Of a DNA stretch of 64,000 nucleotides, positions 1-10,319 are shown piece by piece. Position numbers and translations under genes: made by a program. The stretch is from Methanolinea sp. (GTDB lineage: Archaea; Halobacteriota; Methanomicrobia; Methanomicrobiales; Methanospirillaceae): positions 1-64,000 of the forward strand of contig JALOPW010000005.1 in the NCBI GenBank assembly GCA_025453675.1. Reading direction: 5' to 3'. The notes under the pieces were generated by a model. That model saw only the letters and a program-made list of their open reading frames with translations, was not told where the DNA came from and ran no database searches. How positions within the stretch are numbered: the first letter of the stretch is position 1; the number at the start of each line of letters is the position of its first letter.

Positions 1-122
1 CGGGGGAATGTGTGGTATTGAGCACTCTTGATACTGATTGCACACCTGTGCAGGGGTGGAGGCATTTTTTGGTGTTTTGCACATCCTTTTATGGATTTAC
101 TGTGAATCATCATTTCAATACT

Positions 123-926
123 ATGAGCGAAGCACTGAAACACTCACTCCGGGAGTGGTGCGAAATGAGGGAGATACCGGTAATGGGGGTGGCGGAGGCC
201 ACTCGGTGGGAGAAACCTCCATTCTCCCCCTGGATGCCGGAATCCTTTTATCCCCGCTCCATCTATCCGGACACCCGTTCGGTGATTGTTATCGGCCTGC
301 CCGTTCACCTGCCAATCATCGAGACCACCCCTTCAATCTATTACCACGAGCTTTACCAGACCCTGAACCGGCTACTGGACCAGTATACCTACCAGATGGC
401 TGAATGGCTGAACCAGAAAGGATACCCCTCCCTCTTTGTCCCCAGGGACGGGTACGGGAGTATCGAGGTGCTTCTGAAGAACCCCGTGGCATTCTTCTCC
501 CACCGGCACGCCGCCTATCTCGCCGGCCTTGGTACCTTCGGGATGAACAACATGATCCTCACCCCAGGGTATGGTCCGAGAATCCGGTTTGGTTCTGTGT
601 TGACCAGCGCCCAGCTCCCCTCTGATCCGATCATTTTGGAAGATCTCTGTATCCGTTGCATGCGGTGCGTCGAGATGTGTCCCACCCACGCACTTCCAGG
701 GGAGATGTATCCGGGGGGACTCACCGATACGCATGCCTGTGCGAGTTACAGTGCCGGACTCTTCCGACGCTCTGTCTCCCCGTGTGGGGTCTGCATCAAG
801 GTCTGCCCTGTTGGGAATGACAGGGTTCACTTTCACCGGGAAGACCCGGGTATGTATACCATGGGGCATTCTCCCCCGGACCTTTCGGAGGCCTGGGACC
901 ATGTCAGGGCATATGGCGGCAAATAA
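123..926 (+). CDS. 4Fe-4S binding protein, epoxyqueuosine reductase (QueG)-like
   Basis: ORF 12..926 with likely ATG at 123; C-terminal CIRCMRCVEMCP and CGVCIKVCP ferredoxin motifs, QueG-like fold residues (YLAGLGTFGMNNMILTP). Confidence 0.75.
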   Translation: MSEALKHSLREWCEMREIPVMGVAEATRWEKPPFSPWMPESFYPRSIYPDTRSVIVIGLPVHLPIIETTPSIYYHELYQTLNRLLDQYTYQMAEWLNQKGYPSLFVPRDGYGSIEVLLKNPVAFFSHRHAAYLAGLGTFGMNNMILTPGYGPRIRFGSVLTSAQLPSDPIILEDLCIRCMRCVEMCPTHALPGEMYPGGLTDTHACASYSAGLFRRSVSPCGVCIKVCPVGNDRVHFHREDPGMYTMGHSPPDLSEAWDHVRAYGGK

Positions 927-1073
927 GAGATCAACACATTCTTAACCCCCCCTTTTCCGTCTCTTCTTTCCATTTGGGGGATTACCCTTTCAGAACACCC
1001 GGCACAGGGTCCGCAAGAGTACCATTTATGCCCTTGAAATACCAATATACCGGTGATATACCGGGTGAAGGTT

Positions 1074-1304
1074 ATGTGTATCGCAGTTCCTGCAGAAGTG
1101 GTGGAGATCAAAGAGGGGAGCATCGGGGTGGTGGACTATGGCGATCTCAGACAGGAAGTCCGTCTCGATCTTGTGGATGTGAAAGTAGGGGAGTTTGTAC
1201 TGGTGCACGTGGGCTTTGCCATTCAGAAGCTCTCACGTGAGGAGGGCCTGGAGACCAGGGAGATCTTCCGCCAGGTATACGCGGCAATGGAAGAAACAGA
1301 CTAA
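1074..1304 (+). CDS. hypC: HypC/HupF family hydrogenase maturation chaperone
   Basis: N-terminal MCIAVPAEVVEI signature, size ~76 aa. Confidence 0.85.
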   Translation: MCIAVPAEVVEIKEGSIGVVDYGDLRQEVRLDLVDVKVGEFVLVHVGFAIQKLSREEGLETREIFRQVYAAMEETD

Positions 1305-1463
1305 TTCCCTCTTTTTATTCCTTCATTTTCTACACAGTAGCGAAGAATGTGTGAAAAGAGCGGGAATATGATTTTTTCTCGTATCTGTTCTCGTGGGAAT
1401 CAATATGCTTATCTTCTCGGAGATCGAAAACTGATAAAAAAAAGTGGAGAGGACGTAGTCAGA

Positions 1464-1643
1464 ATGGATAAAACTGGTGTTGCAAGTCTTATTGCGGGAA
1501 TTATTCTCCTCATTCTTGGGGTGTATGGTGTATGGATCTTCCTCCCTGATGTGATCATATTCCTGAAAGGAGTGATAGGTATCCTCGCGATTCTTATCGG
1601 AATTTTCCTGCTCATATTCGGGGCTATCCTGGTAAAAGACTGA
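1464..1643 (+). CDS. Small two-TM membrane protein of unknown function
   Basis: Internal ATG at 1464 in ORF 1347..1643; hydrophobic helices separated by a short loop. Confidence 0.5.
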   Translation: MDKTGVASLIAGIILLILGVYGVWIFLPDVIIFLKGVIGILAILIGIFLLIFGAILVKD

Positions 1644-1808
1644 AAATCTCGCCATTTTGGACATACTCTACGCTCCTGCACCCGGGCGAGGCATTCCTCC
1701 CCCGGGTTTCCCGTTCTGGTGAGATATCAACCTATAAGGTTTCCCAACTCTTACTCTTAAGAGGTAAAGGAGTGATCTCCACCTCTCCTGCATCCAACAG
1801 GTGTGACA

Positions 1809-2735
1809 ATGGACAAAGTCAAGGTTCTCCTGGTGCTCCTGGCAATCTCTCTTGGGGGGAATGTCTTTCTCATCCTTGCTTCGAGTGAAAGCCCGGTCTC
1901 TGGTGCAGTCACCCAGCCCCTCCTGTATGCCTATCACCAGGCTTTTCCTCCACTCGAGAATACCACGGCTGAATTCCCCGTGAGTGAGAATATGACATCC
2001 GGGGAAAATATCACCGCGAGCGATATAGGAGAGTTCACGCCGGGCAAGGGCTTTTCAGGGAACGACACCCTCCTTCTGCGCGAACTCCTCCTCCAGATGG
2101 AAGAAGAGGGAACGCTCGACGAGTTTCTCATAACGACACTGATGAGTGAAGAAGAAGGAAATATTCGCATGGATGTGGAGAGCATGGACACAAAGCCGGA
2201 ACCGACTCCTGATCCTGACGCCTGGAAGGAGTATTCCTCTTCCAGGTGGCGGTTCTCAATACCTTACCCGCCTTCCTGGGAGGTCAAGGAAGGGGGGACA
2301 TCATCAAACCCTGCGGTCACCTTTACTGCCCCACCTGATACCAAATGCAGTGCCGTGACCACCGAATGTTACCAGTACGTAGCATCCCTGGCCATCTCCA
2401 TAGACCAGAAGCCGGAGACCATTGAGCTCGAGGAGTATTTCAATAAGAAGGTAGCAAAGCTCCAGCAGGATTTGGCGATCACGGCGACCAGCAAGAGCGC
2501 CCCCACCATCATTTCGGGGAACAAGGCGTACTGGATAGAATATTACACCCGCGACTCCAGGGGCAACCCCTCCAAGAGGTACATGCAGTATTTTACGATC
2601 CTTGACAAGAAGGTGTATGTCCTCACTTACAGCGGCCCCTACTCAACTGCCGAAAATGTGTATAGCATTCACAAGCCGGATGTCCAGAAGATGATAAATG
2701 CGTTCGAGGTGGAGAGGGAGTACAAGGTTGTGTAG
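1809..2735 (+). CDS. Secreted/membrane-anchored protein, possibly PsbP-like C-terminal domain
   Basis: N-terminal signal-like segment; C-terminal WRFSIPYPPSWEVKEGG...PAVTFTAP pattern. Confidence 0.55.
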   Translation: MDKVKVLLVLLAISLGGNVFLILASSESPVSGAVTQPLLYAYHQAFPPLENTTAEFPVSENMTSGENITASDIGEFTPGKGFSGNDTLLLRELLLQMEEEGTLDEFLITTLMSEEEGNIRMDVESMDTKPEPTPDPDAWKEYSSSRWRFSIPYPPSWEVKEGGTSSNPAVTFTAPPDTKCSAVTTECYQYVASLAISIDQKPETIELEEYFNKKVAKLQQDLAITATSKSAPTIISGNKAYWIEYYTRDSRGNPSKRYMQYFTILDKKVYVLTYSGPYSTAENVYSIHKPDVQKMINAFEVEREYKVV

Positions 2736-3010
2736 GGAGAGTGTCTGTTGTGGTTCACCAGGCAGTCCCCGGGAATCCTTTTTCTTCTCATGAACCGGAA
2801 AACCCCTGCATTCCTGGCCTGAGGGTGAATTTTTCCTCCCGAACCGCGACCGAAGGAGAGACTCACACGAAGGTATCACGGGGAATGGCGAAATATCTGC
2901 CTTTTTAAGGGTGAGAACATGAAAATAAAACCCCGGATGGCCGCCAGAAATAGGGTATACCTGCACTGAATGCCGGCATGCCGACGTTCACCATGAAAAA
3001 TGGGGACCTT

Positions 3011-3265
3011 TCAGCACTTCTCCACGTCTTCGGCCTTGATGGTCTTCCTTCCTTCTGATGCCGCTGCATTTGCGGCTTCCCTGGCGACAGCGGCGATATA
3101 TTTCTCGGTCCTGGCTACAATTGCCCTGGTCCCGTCCATGCTGATGCGTTCAGCTCCGCTGTTCTTTGCGATCCTGATGACCGGGGCGATCGGAAGGTCG
3201 AAGGCACCGCTGCGGGTGGCTTTCGCCTTCTTCTTTGCAGGTGCTTTTTTCACTGGTTTTGGCAT
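3011..3265 (-). CDS. Archaeal histone with Lys-rich N-terminal extension
   Basis: LPIAPVIRIAKNSGAERIS...GRKTIKAEDVE histone fold; preceded by MPKPVKKAPAKKKAKATRSGAFD. Confidence 0.9.
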   Translation of the reverse strand: MPKPVKKAPAKKKAKATRSGAFDLPIAPVIRIAKNSGAERISMDGTRAIVARTEKYIAAVAREAANAAASEGRKTIKAEDVEKC

Positions 3266-3297
3266 AATATGTGCCTCAAAAGGGAATTGAACAGGAA

Positions 3298-3311
3298 GTA
3301 TTTAAATATTG
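3298..3311 (-). promoter_or_regulatory. Putative archaeal TATA box of the histone gene
   Basis: gtatttaaatattg ~35-45 nt upstream of the histone ATG on the minus strand. Confidence 0.4.
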
Positions 3312-3479
3312 TTGATAACACAGGTTAAAAAAACCCCAATGAGTCCATCACTGGAGTAAATAAACGAATCTCGTGTCATTCCATCCTTTTCAGAGTGAGA
3401 CGGCCGGCCGGTCATTCATGCTTGGTCACCCCCCGTCGCGGGGTATGAACTTGATGCACCGTCCGGGAGATTTCGTAGA

Positions 3480-4130
3480 TCAGCTCAATCCAACCACGGC
3501 ATGATGCAGTATATCCACAGTGGCCCGGAGCGCCCTCCCTGCGTCCCTGAGGTGGTGGTACACCTCTCTTTTCCTCATGGCCTCCATGGCATTGTCGGTG
3601 CGAAAAAGATCCGCCATGCTCTGGATGTAGAGATCATCGATGATATGCATGGATCTTCTGGCCGACCTGATCAGGTCTTCCACTTTCTTCCTGTCAGTGC
3701 TCATCGCCCGTACTCCTGCCGCCGTGCATCTGGTCCCCTGGAGGAGGGCATCTGCCATAGAGCGTATCGCATCATCCGGCAGCACGCCGAATGCATACAT
3801 CTCCCTTGCAATCTCGTAGGAGTAGTTCACGATGTAGTCCATCTGCCGCGAAAGGCTATAGATGTCCTGCCGGTCGAAAGGGGTGGAGAACGACTCCAGG
3901 AGCCTCTCCTCCATGTTGTAACGCATGGTATCCACTCCAGCCTCCATCTGCTGGAGCAGTTGGGGCTCTTCAAGCGGGATCTTTCCCAGCCACTGTGCGA
4001 GGGTGTACACGCACTCCAGGGTCTTCTCTGCCTGGGAGGCGAGCATGGCTTCAAAATCATGTTCCACCGGGAATATTGACTGGAACAGACCTCTCTTCCG
4101 ATATCCTTTGCGGTTCGTTTCTTCACTCAT
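3480..4130 (-). CDS. DUF47/PhoU-like phosphate transport regulator
   Basis: Start MSEETNRK at 4130; helical PhoU-like sequence; overlaps the PiT gene stop by 4 nt. Confidence 0.8.
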   Translation of the reverse strand: MSEETNRKGYRKRGLFQSIFPVEHDFEAMLASQAEKTLECVYTLAQWLGKIPLEEPQLLQQMEAGVDTMRYNMEERLLESFSTPFDRQDIYSLSRQMDYIVNYSYEIAREMYAFGVLPDDAIRSMADALLQGTRCTAAGVRAMSTDRKKVEDLIRSARRSMHIIDDLYIQSMADLFRTDNAMEAMRKREVYHHLRDAGRALRATVDILHHAVVGLS

Positions 4131-5161
4131 GATATGCCTCGTGTGATGGGGATGAGAAGGAGAGAGATCCCAAATGCGAGGACCATGGTGACCGGGATGG
4201 TCACTATCATGGCCAGGAGTATCTCCCTTCCTACAGACCAATGCATTTTCCTCGGGTTTTCCGCGGCTCCGACCCCGATGACCGACGTGGAGATGATGTG
4301 ACTCGATGATACGGGAGCCCCGGCAAGCGTTGATCCGACCAGGACGGCCCCTGACGAAATTTGTGAATCAAATGAATGAATGGGATCGATTTTGAAGATC
4401 TTTCTTCCGAGCGTGGTCATGATGCGCCAACCTCCTGTAAGAGTACCTGCACCCAGCAGGATTGCACATCCCATCCGTGCCCAGAGCGGGATATCATATG
4501 ACGTGGAGAATCCTGCAGAGAGGAGTACCAGGGCGATGACTCCGAGTTGTTTCTGTGAATCATTCGCGCCGTTGGAAAAGGCCATTATTGCCGCAGCAGC
4601 CCAGTTGAGCCGGATTATATCCTGGTTCAGCGATCTTTTTGTATTCATCAACAGTGTGCGGGTGGCCTTACGCATGATATACCCTGCTATGAGGCCGAGG
4701 ATGACGGAGAGTACCAGGAAGGCGATGACTTTCACGAGTCCGGTCATCTCATGGGGCGGTGCCAGAAGCTCCTCGAGCCCCCAATACACACCTCCCATGC
4801 CCCCTGCAGCGATGCCTGCACCCACAAGGCCGCCGATGAGACTATGGGTCGAAGAAGACGGGAGTCCCGATCTCCATGTGACAAGATTCCAGATGATCGC
4901 GGCTGTCAGTCCTGCGAGGATGACGGGAACAAGCCGGGTTTCGGGTTCCATTGCGAGGAGCCCGGAGATGGTGAATGCCACCGCGGTTCCCCCAAGGAGT
5001 GCGCCCATGAAGTCCATTGCGGCAACGAAGATGATGCCCTGCTTCGGTGTGGCCGAGCGGGAGGCAATGAATGTGGCGGCCACGGCACTGGCGTCCTGGA
5101 AACCATTGGTGAAAGTGAAGGCAAATGCAAGGAGTATCGTGAGCCAGGCGACCTCGATCAT
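4127..5161 (-). CDS. PiT family inorganic phosphate transporter
   Basis: FTNGFQDASAVAATFIASR and FSNGANDSQKQLGV signature repeats; adjacent DUF47. Confidence 0.9.
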   Translation of the reverse strand: MIEVAWLTILLAFAFTFTNGFQDASAVAATFIASRSATPKQGIIFVAAMDFMGALLGGTAVAFTISGLLAMEPETRLVPVILAGLTAAIIWNLVTWRSGLPSSSTHSLIGGLVGAGIAAGGMGGVYWGLEELLAPPHEMTGLVKVIAFLVLSVILGLIAGYIMRKATRTLLMNTKRSLNQDIIRLNWAAAAIMAFSNGANDSQKQLGVIALVLLSAGFSTSYDIPLWARMGCAILLGAGTLTGGWRIMTTLGRKIFKIDPIHSFDSQISSGAVLVGSTLAGAPVSSSHIISTSVIGVGAAENPRKMHWSVGREILLAMIVTIPVTMVLAFGISLLLIPITRGIS

Positions 5162-5427
5162 CTGCAGTTCTCCTGATGCTTTCAGGTTCAGGCTCTGGTT
5201 ATTTCAGGTTTGCCTTTCGGGATCATCCAAAAAGACCCGGTACACCACACCCGGGATGATCTTCATATGGCGGGGATGCCAGGTCCAATGGATCGAGGAG
5301 AGCATGACCATACCCACATTTCTTTGTCGTGAGGAAAGACCGGGGCCGGGGTCATAGAACGGGTTACACCGAGAGACGGGGGAGTTAAGTTCGCTGCAAG
5401 AGGGATAATGAGGGAGGGAAGACCAGT

Positions 5428-6647
5428 ATGAATGTCAGACCACGTATGAACACTCTGTCTGCAATGCGGCTGATCCTCCTCCTTGGGGTGGTGAGTCTCC
5501 TCGGTGACTGGTGAGTCTCCTCGGTGACATCATCTACGAGGGTGGCCGCAGTGTGACAGGCCCCTATCTCCTCTTCCTCGGAGCATCTGCCTTCACCGTG
5601 GCCTGGATATCAGGCCTCGGAGAGTTCACAGGGTATGCCGTACGCCTTGTATCCGGGTATTTCGCGGATCGCACGGGGGATTACTGGATCTTCACCATAG
5701 CAGGGTACCTGATGATCGGGGCCATCCCTCTGCTGGTGTATGCCAGGTCATGGGAGGCAGCAGTGGTATTGCTCCTCATTGAACGGCTGGGAAAAGGCAT
5801 CCGCTCACCTTCGAAGGACACCATCCTCTCCCATGCCTCGCACCAGGTGGGGAGGGGATGGGGTTTTGGCATCCACGAAGCCATGGACCAGGTGGGGGCG
5901 GTCGCCGGCCCCCTTGTCTTTGCGGTCTCCCTGGTCATGCTGGGCGGGTACGGTGAAGGATTTGCCATTCTTGTCATTCCTTTTATCCTCCTGGTCGCTG
6001 CACTGGTGGTTGCCTGGAGGCGTGTCCCTGACCCTGCATCTTTTGAGAGAGGCGAACAAATACGCCGCGATGAGGGTCAGAACGCCCGCATTCTCCTCCC
6101 GTATGGGATCTTCACTGTGCTCTCCATGGCCGGCTTCCTGGTCTTCCCCCTGATGGCCTATCATTTCAGTGCATCATCCGTGGTCCCTGAAGCTCAGATC
6201 CCGGTGTTCTTTGCCATCGCCATGGCGGCGGACGCACTGTGCGCCCTGGGAATGGGAAGGCTCTATGACCGGGCAGGACTGTCGGTTTTGATCCTCATTC
6301 CCCTTGCGAACATCCCTATCGCATCCCTTGCGTTCTCCTTCGGCTACCATGGCGCCCTTGCCGCCGCCGTCCTGTGGGGGGTCTCGATGGGGGGGCAGGA
6401 GACCATCCTGCGGGCAGCGCTCGCCGATCTCACTTCCATCAGGAAACGGGGTATGGCCTACGGGATATTCAACACATTATACGGGGGTTCATGGTTTGCC
6501 GGCAGTATTGTCTTTGGCCTGCTCTACGATGTGGGGGGGAGTGCCATTTCCGCATATTCCATCCTGATGCAGGTCGCGGCATTGGGGGCCTTTTCCTGGC
6601 TCTGGCTCGTGTTAAAGAGAAATCGAGGCGGTGATCCATCAGAGTAA
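5428..6647 (+). pseudogene. MFS transporter interrupted (or re-initiated) by a 20-bp tandem duplication; intact downstream ORF 5511..6647
   Basis: Upstream frame MNVRPRMNTLSAMRLILLLGVVSLLGDW* ends at 5514; downstream frame starts GTG 5511 MSLLGDIIYEGGRSVTGPYLL. 5491-5510 and 5511-5530 are near-identical 20-mers. Confidence 0.7.
5491..5530 (+). repeat. 20-bp direct tandem duplication gtgagtctcctcggtgac(tg/at)
   Basis: Read directly from sequence. Confidence 0.95.
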
Positions 6648-6961
6648 TACCTGTTTCCAGGGGCCCTTCTCATACAGGAGTGCAGGACTCGTTTCCGGCC
6701 TGTGGATGAACCCGGTTTTCGGGTGACGGGCACGATGCGTGAAACCCGCGAATGCGGGATATCCCAAAAATAAAGGCTTCTGATTCTCTCTACCTGTGCG
6801 GGAAATTCATCAGGATTTTCATGGGTAAAAATTTCATACAGAATGATACATCGGAGAGAATCGGGGGACTATTGTAGCAGGGAAAGTGCTCTATTCATCA
6901 CATTTATAAAAAGCAAAAGATGATATGAATAATGATTATTGCTTCACCGAATGGTGGTGCC

Positions 6962-7207
6962 ATGAGACTGACACTCAAGGACGAACTCGAATTCGCGATC
7001 TGGAAGATCACCGGACTCTCCATTCCCTACAACGAACATGTGATTCCCCGCCTGTCCCGGGAGATTGCGGAGAGGACAGGGGAAGATCCGGGGGAGGTCA
7101 GCATGAGGCTTGCTGCCCAGATCAAGGAGATCATCTGGGAGGACATGCAGAACCACTACCGGAACCGGGAACCCTGCCAGAAAGCGCTGGAACGCTCTCC
7201 TGACTGA
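6962..7207 (+). CDS. Conserved hypothetical protein
   Basis: ATG at 6962, MRLTLKDELEFAIWKITGLSIPYNEHVIPRLSREIAERTGEDP; coding-like composition. Confidence 0.55.
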   Translation: MRLTLKDELEFAIWKITGLSIPYNEHVIPRLSREIAERTGEDPGEVSMRLAAQIKEIIWEDMQNHYRNREPCQKALERSPD

Positions 7208-7338
7208 ATGATTTTTCCTGGATCCCCGCCCAATTTTTCCCTGTCCTCTCCCGGTTGACAGGAGTATCTCCCTGAATCGCGCCCGTAGAGAGAAATCCTT
7301 TATTCTCCCGTATCCTCATCTAGTATGGAGAATCTGGT

Positions 7339-7773
7339 ATGTCTTTCCAGGATTGTGCCGAATTTGCCAACCATCACCCGGTATGTGCCGTGGCCACTGC
7401 AGACGGCGATCAGCCCCGGGTCAGGTATTTCATGATGTGGTTCGCGGATAAGACAGGTTTTTACTTTCACACCGGCATGATGAAGCAGATCTACCGCCAG
7501 TTGCAGAAGAACCCGAAGGTGGAGCTCTGCTTCTATGACAACTCTCCCCCGGAACAGGGCGGGGGAAAGATGCTGCGGGCCACCGGGAGGGTGGAATGGC
7601 GAAAGGAAACGGCACTGATAGACCGGCTTCTTGAAGAGAGGCCATGGATCAGGTCGCTTGGACCGGATATCGAAAAATCCCTGGCAATCTTCCAGGTAAA
7701 AGACGGGGAAGCCTGGGTATGGACCATGGCAGATAATCTCAGGGAAGACCAGATCCCGCGCTGGAGATTCTGA
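7339..7773 (+). CDS. Pyridoxamine 5'-phosphate oxidase family protein
   Basis: HPVCAVATADGDQPRVRYFMMWFADKTGFYFHTG, flavin split-barrel pattern. Confidence 0.8.
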   Translation: MSFQDCAEFANHHPVCAVATADGDQPRVRYFMMWFADKTGFYFHTGMMKQIYRQLQKNPKVELCFYDNSPPEQGGGKMLRATGRVEWRKETALIDRLLEERPWIRSLGPDIEKSLAIFQVKDGEAWVWTMADNLREDQIPRWRF

Positions 7774-7829
7774 CAGACTCCTGCGGTCGTCCCTGTGGAG
7801 TAAGCAACCAGTATGCGACGAGTTGATCA

Positions 7830-8276
7830 ATGACGGAAACACACATGCACATCGGAGGACTGTTCCTTCTCATCCTCATCGGGGTGGGGGGTGCAGTCCT
7901 TGCGTCAGGATGTATCCAGCAGGCAAACCCTCCCCAGGAGAACCCTTTTCCAGGGATATGGGTGTATTATGGGAAGATCGGCAATTACAATGCCACCATC
8001 GTGTTCACCTTCCATGAGAACATGACCGGCCGTTACGACATGGCGGTACCAGAGGTGACACCTCCCCACGCCAGTTCCATGGAGTTCCCATGGGAGTCCG
8101 AGGGTGACCGGCTCTTTATCGGGTCCAGCAGCGAACAGCAGCACCTGGACATCAGGTATTACCCGGACCGGGACAGGCTGGTGGTCCTTGCCGATGCAGA
8201 GTCAGGGATCTTTGTGGGAGACGAGTTCGTGACCGGACCTTTTACCTGGGAGTTCTTCCGGGTGAAGAATGTATAG
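7830..8276 (+). CDS. Predicted lipoprotein of unknown function
   Basis: Signal peptide with lipobox-like LASGC. Confidence 0.55.
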   Translation: MTETHMHIGGLFLLILIGVGGAVLASGCIQQANPPQENPFPGIWVYYGKIGNYNATIVFTFHENMTGRYDMAVPEVTPPHASSMEFPWESEGDRLFIGSSSEQQHLDIRYYPDRDRLVVLADAESGIFVGDEFVTGPFTWEFFRVKNV

Positions 8277-8307
8277 CGGCGATCCTGCGGAAAAGTGGTG
8301 AACAGGA

Positions 8308-8643
8308 TTGAAAGAGATCGCAATCCTCCTCGTCCTCGCTCTTTCGTGTGTCATGTTCTCCGGGTGCCTTGACGAGGAGAGCAACTCCGTGATCGGCACC
8401 TGGGAGTGGTCGGACGGGAAGGGGTATGCCGAGCGCTACACCTTCCACGCAAACCAGTCTTTCCAGGCAGAGGCATTAGGGTCGGCATTTTTCGGGACAT
8501 GGGAGGAAGTATCCCCGGGCCATTACCAGGTGACCTACTGGAACAGGAACGATGCTGAAAAGGCCGAGACCCTCACCGAGAGAGTGATCTACGACGAGGA
8601 GACGGACCAGGTGTACTTCCCGGGCCACCGGCGGGTGGGATAA
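8308..8643 (+). CDS. Predicted lipoprotein of unknown function (TTG start)
   Basis: Signal peptide with FSGC lipobox; downstream of another lipoprotein gene. Confidence 0.5.
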   Translation: MKEIAILLVLALSCVMFSGCLDEESNSVIGTWEWSDGKGYAERYTFHANQSFQAEALGSAFFGTWEEVSPGHYQVTYWNRNDAEKAETLTERVIYDEETDQVYFPGHRRVG

Positions 8644-8815
8644 GAGGGTCCGGCTGTGCCGAATAATATTGTAAAGAGGGCGAATCACTCCTGTATGAAC
8701 AGGATATCTCTCCAATAATAGATCTGACAGTAAAATGGTCTGGTTGCCACCATTGTTCCACGGGTGTTCTCGCAGGAAAGAGGTAAACTATAGGGAACTG
8801 GATTTCAGAACAGGA

Positions 8816-8890
8816 TGCTGCTATGGGGATTCGAACCCCAGTCGTCGGCGTGAGAGGCCGACATGATTGGCCGGACTACACTATAGCAGC
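8816..8890 (-). tRNA. tRNA-Glu (anticodon CTC)
   Basis: Reverse complement GCTGCTATAGTGTAGTCCGGCCAATCATGTCGGCCTCTCACGCCGACGACTGGGGTTCGAATCCCCATAGCAGCA folds as a cloverleaf; anticodon loop CTCTCAC. Confidence 0.93.
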
Positions 8891-9080
8891 AAATTGCCAG
8901 ATTCAATGGGACTTCCCGGCACTTATAATTGTTGATACCTGACCCGGATAAAAGAGAATATACCTGCATTTCCCCTCCCAATCTCACCTTCACGCGTCAT
9001 CCATGCCTGCAATGGCGTCCTTTTCTGACCCTACCCACAACTATATGTCGAGAATCCCGCCATTGATATAGGAACAGCGA

Positions 9081-10193
9081 ATGGCAGGCCTGGAAGAGCA
9101 GATAAAGGAGCTCGAGGACGAGCTGCAGAGAACAACCTACAACAAGGCTACTTCCAAGCATATCGGCCGGGTGAAGGCTAAGATCGCCAAGCTCAAGGAC
9201 GAGGCCGTGACCCGGGCAATGCGGGCCGGCGGAGGGGGGGAAGGCTACTCGGTGAAGAAGTCCGGGGACGCAACCGTGGTGCTGGTGGGGTTCCCCTCCA
9301 CGGGAAAGAGCACACTCTTAAACGCCCTGACCGGCACGAAGAGCGAGGTGGCCGCCTACGCGTTCACCACCCTCACCGTGGTCCCGGGGGCCCTGGAGCA
9401 CAAGGGGGCGAAGATCCAGATTCTCGATATCCCCGGCCTCATTGCAGGGGCGGCCATGGGAAAGGGCCGTGGCAAGGAGGTGATTGGGGTGGTGAGGGGA
9501 GCCGATATGATCGTGATCCTCGTCGACGTCTTCAACGCAAACCACGTGGAGGTGCTGATGAAGGAGCTCTACGATGCAGGGATCCGCATCAACCGGCCCC
9601 GGCCGGACATCACCATCAAGAAGACGGCGTACGGGGGGGTGAGGATGAACCATGTGGGCATACTTGATCTCGACATTGAGGAGGTCCGATCAATCCTCTC
9701 CGAGAATAAGATGATGAACGCCGACGTGCTGATCCGCGGGAACGCCACGCAGGACGATATCATCGATGCCGTGCTCGGCAGCCGCATGTACATACCAGCC
9801 TTCGTGGCGGTGAACAAGGTTGATTTGGTGGATGATGCGGCCAGGAAAGCTATTGAAGAGGATATTTTCGAGCGGTTCGGGAGCAAGCCCCTGCTCATCT
9901 CCGCTCATACCGGCTACCACATGGAGGAGGTGAAGGACGAGATCTACGACCGGTTGGGATTCATGCGGGTCTACCTCAAGCCCCAGAGCGAGGCAGCCGA
10001 CCTGGAGGAGCCGCTCATCATCCGGTCAGGGAGCACAGTGGAAGACGTGTGCCGGAAACTCCACCGGGAATTCGTGGACCGTTTCCGCTATGCCAGGGTG
10101 TGGGGGCACTCCGTGAAGCATCCCGGCCAGCGGGTTGGGCTCCCCCACCGGCTGAAGGAAGGGGACCTTCTCACCATCATTATCGAGCACTGA
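9081..10193 (+). CDS. DRG/Obg-family GTPase with TGS domain
   Basis: GFPSTGKSTLLNALTGT P-loop, DIPGLI, NKVDL, C-terminal TGS-like region. Confidence 0.92.
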   Translation: MAGLEEQIKELEDELQRTTYNKATSKHIGRVKAKIAKLKDEAVTRAMRAGGGGEGYSVKKSGDATVVLVGFPSTGKSTLLNALTGTKSEVAAYAFTTLTVVPGALEHKGAKIQILDIPGLIAGAAMGKGRGKEVIGVVRGADMIVILVDVFNANHVEVLMKELYDAGIRINRPRPDITIKKTAYGGVRMNHVGILDLDIEEVRSILSENKMMNADVLIRGNATQDDIIDAVLGSRMYIPAFVAVNKVDLVDDAARKAIEEDIFERFGSKPLLISAHTGYHMEEVKDEIYDRLGFMRVYLKPQSEAADLEEPLIIRSGSTVEDVCRKLHREFVDRFRYARVWGHSVKHPGQRVGLPHRLKEGDLLTIIIEH

Positions 10194-10319
10194 AGTGTTC
10201 CGGGCGGGGATGATGCGTCCGGCTCTCATATCCTCATTTTTTTTAAAAACACGCAGTATATCTGGGTATTCCTTTCCGGAAAGGACGACCACGTTGCGTG
10301 CGGCTTCCCTGCAAGGGCC

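Noticed and set aside
4380-5357. 325-aa plus-strand ORF
   Set aside because: Antisense to the PiT transporter; translation is low-complexity and unrecognisable.
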